Below, piece after piece: positions 59,620 through 64,000 of a DNA stretch of 64,000 nucleotides. The translations under genes and the position numbers were made by a program. Under the pieces are notes generated by a model. That model made no database searches. It had not been told where the DNA came from and was given only the letters and a program-made list of their open reading frames with translations. Source of the DNA: Agromyces laixinhei (GTDB lineage Bacteria; Actinomycetota; Actinomycetes; Actinomycetales; Microbacteriaceae); assembly GCF_006337065.1 (NCBI RefSeq), contig NZ_CP040872.1, positions 868,001-932,000 of the forward strand, written 5' to 3'. The stretch's first letter is position 1. Each line of letters opens with the position of its first letter.

Positions 59620-60861
59620 ATGGCCGGTTTCAGGGTCAGGCGTTTCGGGGTCGGGCGCAGGCGCGCTGCGCACGAATCCGAGGCCCACGACGCCGATTTG
59701 GCGAAACGCGCCGGAGCAGCCCTGGTCGCCGCCGACGAGCGCATGCGCCTCACCGCCGACGAACTCGGCTTCGCCGAAGCCGAGCTGGGATCTGGCGCCA
59801 CGGCGCAATCGAGCGAAACGCTCGTCACGGTGCGCAGCCAATTGAACGCTGCCTTCCGGTTGAACCGGCTCAACCACGATGTGGCTGCTACCGCCGCCAT
59901 CGGGAGCGCCATCGAGGCGCCCGCCGGCGTCACACCCGGCGCCCCCGGCGGCGTCACAACCGGCGCCGCCTCGTCCGCAGCCGACGACGCGCGGGCCCGC
60001 AACCTGCGCATCCTGCAGTTGTGCGAGTGGGCCGAGACCGTGCTCGACGCGCAGACCGCCGCCCTCGCCGACCGGGCGAAGCGCGCGCGGCATGCGCCAG
60101 AGATCATCGCTTCCGTGCGAGTCGACATCGAGCGCATGCGCGCCCGGATCCCATACGCCCGCGCTGTCACCGACCATCTCGCCGCCCGGTATTCGAGCGC
60201 GGCGCTGGCCCGGGGGCAGGTGAACCCCGCCGAGGCCGAGCAGCTGCTCGGGTTCGCCGAACACAGCGTGGGCGTGGCAGAGCTGCGGCGTTCGGCCGGC
60301 CACGGCGAGCAGGCGGATGTCGCGCTCGAGGCATCCGTTGCATCGGTGCGGCGAGCTGCGACGCTGCTCGATGCGGTCGAGACGTTCGAGGTCGAGGCAT
60401 TGCGTGCGGAATCCGCGCCGGCAGCGGTCGCCGGGGAGTCCCGTCGGGACCTCGCCGCGGCGGTCGCGGGGCCCGAGCCGCCGGCGGCAGCTCCGGCGCC
60501 AGCGGGGGACCGGGCGATGCATCCGGCCCCGACCGCGCACCACATGCACCACATGCACCACATGCACCACCTGCACCATGCGCTCGAGCACGCCGACCGG
60601 AAGCTCGACATCGCCCGTGACGCCATCGCCGGCCACCCCGGATGGATCAGCGCGGAGGCGCTCACGCGGCTGGCCGAGTCCGAGCACATCCGGGTCGTTC
60701 TCACGCACTTCCTCGGCGGCTCCGCGGCGATCATCATGACGGACGATCGCCGCGAGCAGGTGATCGCCCTCGCCCAGCGGGTCGCGTACCTCGCGAGCGA
60801 ATCCCTGCGCCAGGCCCGGCGTGACATTGCAGCGTCGCGGATGTCGCGGGCGTACGCATAG
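59620..60861 (+). CDS. Coiled-coil protein related to the C-terminal region of TPM-domain proteins (paralogue 2)
   Basis: A 413-residue paralogue of the protein at 7.5 kb: shared blocks are ADLAKRAGAALVAADERMRL, LRILQLCEWAETVLDAQTAA, EAEQLLGFAEHSVGVAELRR and LLDAVETFEVEALRAES. It differs by a Gly/Pro/Thr insert near residues 100-125 and a His/Met run (HHMHHMHHMHHLHH) near residue 310. There a single HVHH stands in paralogue 1. The glycine-rich tail of paralogue 1 is missing. The start is fixed by the same TAGGAT…GCATGGCCGG context. Function unknown; the histidine run could bind metal. Confidence 0.7.
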   Translation: MAGFRVRRFGVGRRRAAHESEAHDADLAKRAGAALVAADERMRLTADELGFAEAELGSGATAQSSETLVTVRSQLNAAFRLNRLNHDVAATAAIGSAIEAPAGVTPGAPGGVTTGAASSAADDARARNLRILQLCEWAETVLDAQTAALADRAKRARHAPEIIASVRVDIERMRARIPYARAVTDHLAARYSSAALARGQVNPAEAEQLLGFAEHSVGVAELRRSAGHGEQADVALEASVASVRRAATLLDAVETFEVEALRAESAPAAVAGESRRDLAAAVAGPEPPAAAPAPAGDRAMHPAPTAHHMHHMHHMHHLHHALEHADRKLDIARDAIAGHPGWISAEALTRLAESEHIRVVLTHFLGGSAAIIMTDDRREQVIALAQRVAYLASESLRQARRDIAASRMSRAYA

Positions 60862-60914
60862 CTGCAGTCGGGTTCATTCGAGCTCATGTCGGTGGGCCGT
60901 GCGAGGCTGCCATC

Positions 60915-61289
60915 ATGTCGCCACACCAGCACACGATTCCCATGACCATCGATTACATCGAGATCTCCGTCACCGACCTGGCCGCTGCGAAGGCGTTCTA
61001 CGGCGAGGCGTTCGGGTGGGAGTTCACCTCGTACGGAGACGAGTACGCGGGCATCCGCACGGCCGCCGAAGAGGGCGGCGATGAGGCGGGCGGGCTCAAC
61101 CTCGTCGACGAGGTCACGCGCGGCGGGCCCCTGGTGCTGCTGTACAGTGACGACCTCGACGCCACGGTCACCTCGGTGACGCGGGCCGGCGGGCAGATCG
61201 TGAGCGGCCCTTACGAGTTCCCCGGTGGCCGGCGCTTCCACTTCCTCGATCCGAGCGGCAACGAGCTCGGGGTATGGGCCTCGCAGTAG
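60915..61289 (+). CDS. VOC family protein
   Basis: A 124-residue single VOC unit pair: IDYIEISVTDLAAAKAFYGEAFGW, AGIRTAAEEGGDEAGGLNLV, then GPLVLLYSDDLDATVTSVTRAGG and RRFHFLDPSGNELGVWAS. The last block is the usual C-terminal signature with E in GNELGVW as a possible metal ligand. Start at MSPHQH chosen because GAGG precedes it; MTIDYIE nine codons later is the other choice. Substrate unknown. Confidence 0.85.
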   Translation: MSPHQHTIPMTIDYIEISVTDLAAAKAFYGEAFGWEFTSYGDEYAGIRTAAEEGGDEAGGLNLVDEVTRGGPLVLLYSDDLDATVTSVTRAGGQIVSGPYEFPGGRRFHFLDPSGNELGVWASQ

Positions 61290-61365
61290 AGGTGCGGGAT
61301 TCTCGCGCCGGCCGCGGCGCCGGGCCGTAGCGGCGCGGGTCGCGTACCAGGCGGGGGACGCCGGC

Positions 61366-61809
61366 TCAGTGAGTCAGCGTCGAGCGGTTCGGCGCGGTGC
61401 TCCACAGCGCCCACGCGATGAGCACCGGCTGCAGCCACAGTCGCACGAATCGCGCGCGGTCGGTGCGCAGAAGCGGCGCGGCACGACCGGTGCGCCACTG
61501 GTGCACGTTGCCCGGAAACACCGCGACGAAGAACGCGGCGATCAGGGCGCCGATCCGGCGGCGTTCGCGGGGCAGGCCCACGACCGCGGCTCCGAGCATG
61601 ATCTCGACCGCGCCCGATGCCACCACCACCGCGTCCTTGTCGATCGGCGCCGACTCGACGACCCAATCGGGCACGACGATGCGGTAGCCCTTCCGGGCCC
61701 AGAACAGGTGCGACAGCCCCGAGAAGACGAGCAGCGTCGCGAGCAGCCACCGGGCGATCGAGCGGGCGACGGCCATCGGGCGAATTCGGTCGCGTCGTCG
61801 TCGGCTCAT
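61366..61809 (-). CDS. DoxX-like family membrane protein
   Basis: A 147-residue protein with four hydrophobic helices: SIARWLLATLLVFSGLSHLF, DAVVVASGAVEIMLGAAVVGL, IGALIAAFFVAVFPGNVHQW and LWLQPVLIAWALWST. The FSGLSHLF and FPGNVHQW blocks are typical of DoxX-like proteins. The basic N-terminus may begin at the second Met (MAVARSI). Its physiological role is not visible from sequence. Confidence 0.75.
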   Translation of the reverse strand: MSRRRRDRIRPMAVARSIARWLLATLLVFSGLSHLFWARKGYRIVVPDWVVESAPIDKDAVVVASGAVEIMLGAAVVGLPRERRRIGALIAAFFVAVFPGNVHQWRTGRAAPLLRTDRARFVRLWLQPVLIAWALWSTAPNRSTLTH

Positions 61810-61940
61810 GGCGCCATTGTCGCATCCGACTCGGTCGAGTGGGGCACCGATGGCCGATGCGCAACCCCCGTGCGGCGTGACATCCGTCGCCCTATTCTGA
61901 ACGCACCGAACGCTGAACGCACCGAACGAGGAGGGCGAAC

Positions 61941-62210
61941 ATGAGCGACACCACCGGACGCGACGATCGGCTGCCAGACGACCGGAGCGTGCCAGGCAAC
62001 CGGAGCGTGCCGGGCAACCGGAATCTGCCGGACGACCGCGACTTCGCCGACGACGCCGACGAACAGGAGCGACTGCGCGCCGAGCACGACGAGGAGCTCG
62101 GCGTCGATCCGTTCTTCGAGGGAGCGAACATCACCGAGAGCGACGGTCCCGACCTCGAATCCGGTGACGACCTCGACACCGGAGGCGGATTCCGCACGCC
62201 GCGCGGCTGA
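61941..62210 (+). CDS. Small acidic protein of unknown function
   Basis: An 89-residue, Asp/Glu-rich, probably disordered protein with GAGGAG before ATG. The N-terminal part contains a short internal repeat ([21 protein letters not shown]). The C-terminal half reads [20 protein letters not shown]. No family recognised; the good ribosome binding site and typical codon use support it as a real gene. Confidence 0.55.
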   Translation: MSDTTGRDDRLPDDRSVPGNRSVPGNRNLPDDRDFADDADEQERLRAEHDEELGVDPFFEGANITESDGPDLESGDDLDTGGGFRTPRG

Positions 62211-62226
62211 CGCATCGCGCTGGGTG

Positions 62227-62460
62227 TCAGTTCGCCTGTGCCAGCGTGACGAGGTTTCCTTCCGGGTCTTGGAGATACGCGAGACGCCCACCCCACGGCA
62301 TCAGGGCAGGCGGCCTCAGCACCTGTGCGCCGGCCCCGCTCGCCGTCTCGGTGGAGTCATCCAGGTTCTCGACGTAGACGAAGAGCTCGTGCCGCGGCCC
62401 GGGCCCGTTTCCCTCTCGGGGAGAGGTGCGGCGATTCATACTGGAGCACTGGGGCGGCAA
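62227..62460 (-). pseudogene. Truncated VOC family gene (C-terminal fragment)
   Basis: Only the last VOC module remains: HELFVYVENLDDSTETASGA, AQVLRPPALMPWGGRLAYLQ and DPEGNLVTLAQAN. The preceding 23 codons are Pro/Arg-rich and unlike any VOC protein, so the 5' half has been lost; the break is near 62392, just beside the start region of the next gene. A complete VOC protein would be about 120 residues. Confidence 0.65.
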
Positions 62461-62480
62461 GTGGGCCGCAGGGAGGAACC

Positions 62481-63119
62481 GTGGAGAGTCTCGCGCTCGG
62501 CGTCATCACCGCCACGACCGTCGTCGGCACCATGTTGCACCTTCGACGGACCGGTGGTCGCTTCCGGTTTCCGAAAGTGACGCTCGTTGTGGCCGCGGTC
62601 ACGTTGGTCATCAGTGTGCTCGGGGATCTCGATCAGCACGTCCTCGATCTGTTCGGCCGCGACCGATCGCAGTTGCTCGACGGCGAATGGTGGCGCATGA
62701 TCACCCCGCTCTTCGTGCAGGACGGCGCGTGGCTCGGCACGATCTTCAACATCAGCTCACTCATCGTGATCGGGCTCTGCGCCGAGACGCTGTACAACGG
62801 CCTGACGTTCGTCTGCGTCTACTTCGCTGCCGGAATCGTCAGTGAAGCATTCGCGTACACGCTCATGCCGCATCAGGGGTTCGCCGGCAACTCGGTCGCG
62901 AACATGGGTGCCGCGGGTCTGTGCCTCGTCACCCTCTGCGCCGCCGGTGCGGTTTCGGTGAGGATCGTCGGAATCACCGGTGTGCTCGGCGGGATCGTCC
63001 TGATCGCCACCGGCGACCTGCATGGAGTCGGCTTCGCCGTCGGCGCGGTGGCGGCGCTCATCGCGATCTTCCGATCGCGACGACGCCAGCCGTCCGGTGG
63101 CGCCGGTCTCCGGTCCTAG
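62481..63119 (+). CDS. Rhomboid-like membrane protein
   Basis: A 212-residue protein, GGGAGGAACC before GTG. Six helices can be counted. The block GEWWRMITPLFVQDGAWLGTIFN is the rhomboid L1-loop signature. GNSVANMGAAGLC stands where active rhomboids have GxSG, and DLHGVGFAVGAVAALI carries the usual helix-6 histidine. The Ser and His are kept, but the GxSG glycine after Ser is Val, so protease activity is uncertain. The stop overlaps the end of the TMEM175-like pseudogene on the other strand. Confidence 0.75.
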   Translation: MESLALGVITATTVVGTMLHLRRTGGRFRFPKVTLVVAAVTLVISVLGDLDQHVLDLFGRDRSQLLDGEWWRMITPLFVQDGAWLGTIFNISSLIVIGLCAETLYNGLTFVCVYFAAGIVSEAFAYTLMPHQGFAGNSVANMGAAGLCLVTLCAAGAVSVRIVGITGVLGGIVLIATGDLHGVGFAVGAVAALIAIFRSRRRQPSGGAGLRS

Positions 63120-63578
63120 TCGGCACGTTCACCCGTCGCAGTGTGCGTGCCTGCGTGCCCACGCCGATCGAGTCGTTGCAGCAGCGCATGCACGGGGCCG
63201 ATGAGCACGAGCAAGACCATCGACCAGTACCCGATGCCGGGAAAGGTGACCGAGACGAGGAAGACGACCGCGAACATGACTGACGCGATCGTTTCCGCGC
63301 GGATGTCGCGGCGCAATTGCCGCTCGGGGATGCTGTGCAACTCGGGGTGGCGCTGGGTGTACATGCCGATCGCAGCCATGATGACGCTGGTGGCGAAGAG
63401 TGCTCCGATGTAGAGCGCCTTCTGCACGATGTCGTTCGGCACGAGGCCGAAGGTCGCGGTGGTCACGGGTAGCCACACGATCGTGAACATCCACGCGATG
63501 TTCAGGCGGCAGGATCAGCAACGTCATCGCGATCGCCACGACCGCGTCGGTGAACGCCTTGATGCGTTCGGCTGTCAT
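63116..63578 (-). pseudogene. TMEM175/DUF1211-like gene with internal deletion and frameshift
   Basis: The N-terminus MTAERIKAFTDAVVAIAMTL (with LLILP following) is the family signature of TMEM175-type potassium channels. At about 63503-63510 the frame shifts directly into NIAWMFTIVWLPVTTATFG, which normally lies some 60-70 residues further on. The rest, ALYIGALFATSVIMAAIGMY and the last helices, continues in the second frame to the stop. So an internal segment has been deleted out of frame. Its ATG overlaps the stop of the RibD-like gene, a remnant of translational coupling. Confidence 0.75.
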
Positions 63579-64000
63579 ACCTCTCGCTCCCCCTGCAGGC
63601 TCGATGGCGACGCCGGTCGGCGGCGCACCTGGTAGCGGAGGTGCAACACCCGGTTGCCTTGAATGACCTCGTCAGGATCCTCCAGCAGGTGCTGCCCGTT
63701 GATCGACCCGAAGTAGCGCTTGCCCGACCCGAGCACGACGGGTGCGACATCCATTCGCACCTCGTCGACCAAGCCGGCGGCGAGCACCTGACCGCCGACG
63801 TCGCCCGCAGCGACCTCGACGATGCGGTCACCCGCGAGCTCCTGCGCCGTGGCCACGGCCGCCTCGATGCCGTCGACGAAGTGAAACGGCGCGTTGGGGT
63901 CCCAGCCCACGGGCGCAGGCCGGTGTGTCACCACGATGACGTGGTCGATCCCGCTCGGGGGCGTCCCGTCCCAGCCGTCCGTGATGTCGAAGACGTGACG
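63575..64000 (-). CDS. Dihydrofolate reductase/RibD family protein, C-terminal part (5' end outside window)
   Basis: The frame stays open to the window edge. Visible blocks: HVFDITDGWDGTPPSGIDHV, VVTHRPAPVGWDPNAPFHFVDG, AAVATAQELAGDRIVEVAAGD, LVDEVRMDVAPVVLGSGKRYF and the final VLHLRYQVRRRP. This is the common actinobacterial DHFR-like family related to RibD C-terminal reductases, usually about 200 residues, so some 60 N-terminal residues are missing. Substrate of these stand-alone proteins is unknown. Confidence 0.85.
   Translation of the reverse strand, partial: RHVFDITDGWDGTPPSGIDHVIVVTHRPAPVGWDPNAPFHFVDGIEAAVATAQELAGDRIVEVAAGDVGGQVLAAGLVDEVRMDVAPVVLGSGKRYFGSINGQHLLEDPDEVIQGNRVLHLRYQVRRRPASPSSLQGEREV

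Noticed and set aside
1..64000. tRNA or rRNA genes and attachment sites
   Set aside because: I found no T-arm-like GGTTCGAATCC with a matching acceptor stem outside coding regions, and no integrase gene, so the island boundaries cannot be tied to a tRNA site here.

Overview
The window comes from a high-GC actinobacterium, most likely a member of the Microbacteriaceae. The signs are GC near 70 percent in most genes, many GTG starts, leaderless promoters, strong over-use of GGATGC/GCATCC, and the REP-like peptide-coding repeats (…RIETTP, …VELVETTP) seen in that family. Family placement is inference; no rRNA or tRNA gene is present to confirm it. 

Left flank (1-16.7 kb): housekeeping and small accessory genes. 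These are a DUF885 C-terminus, a 5'-3' exonuclease, an LPXTG-type surface protein, small membrane proteins, a hotdog thioesterase-like protein, a RelA/SpoT-like HD protein, a flavin reductase, a coiled-coil protein with a paralogue at 59.6 kb, two pRiA4b ORF-3 family proteins, a VapBC pair and a VOC protein. They are followed by a coupled cluster of ADP-ribosylglycohydrolase/phosphatase fusion, TY-Chap2-like protein and deoxynucleotidase-like protein. This flank is rich in unusual repeats: two members of a palindromic element sharing a terminal GTATGCCAGTTCC, 14-bp and 25-bp tandem repeats, a dispersed 9-bp minisatellite (GTGCCGAAG), and a 36-bp direct repeat bracketing one pRiA4b gene. 

Defence island (16.7-51.3 kb): the centre of the window. 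A divergent 308-bp control region at 33.8-34.1 kb drives two operons. Leftward: a sacsin-type ATPase/helicase fusion, drmA and drmB, all with overlapping stop/start codons. Beyond drmB lie vsr (rightward), a cytosine-C5 methyltransferase, a DUF262-HNH protein, a coiled protein with a PH-like tail, and a macro-like/SIR2 protein. Rightward: a SNF2 helicase resembling DrmD, a giant adenine methyltransferase resembling DrmMI, a 2103-residue helicase with DUF1998 and nuclease-like regions, a UvrD-type helicase, and a DarT-like ADP-ribosyltransferase. The island therefore combines hallmarks of class 1 DISARM (DrmD plus adenine methylase) and class 2 DISARM (cytosine methylase) around one drmAB core. 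No phospholipase-D drmC is visible, and several NAD/ADP-ribose proteins are attached. 

Right flank (51.4-64 kb): a decayed DUF6994 gene, a TM2/DUF2510 protein, an F420-dependent-reductase-like protein, an orphan cytochrome bc1-type QcrB, two small proteins behind near-identical promoters (one carrying a 7-bp repeat tract), a second VapBC pair, and an HTH/membrane-protein operon. The second coiled-coil paralogue, VOC, DoxX and rhomboid-like proteins follow. Then come a truncated VOC gene, a TMEM175-type gene with an internal deletion, and a partial DHFR/RibD-family gene at the edge.
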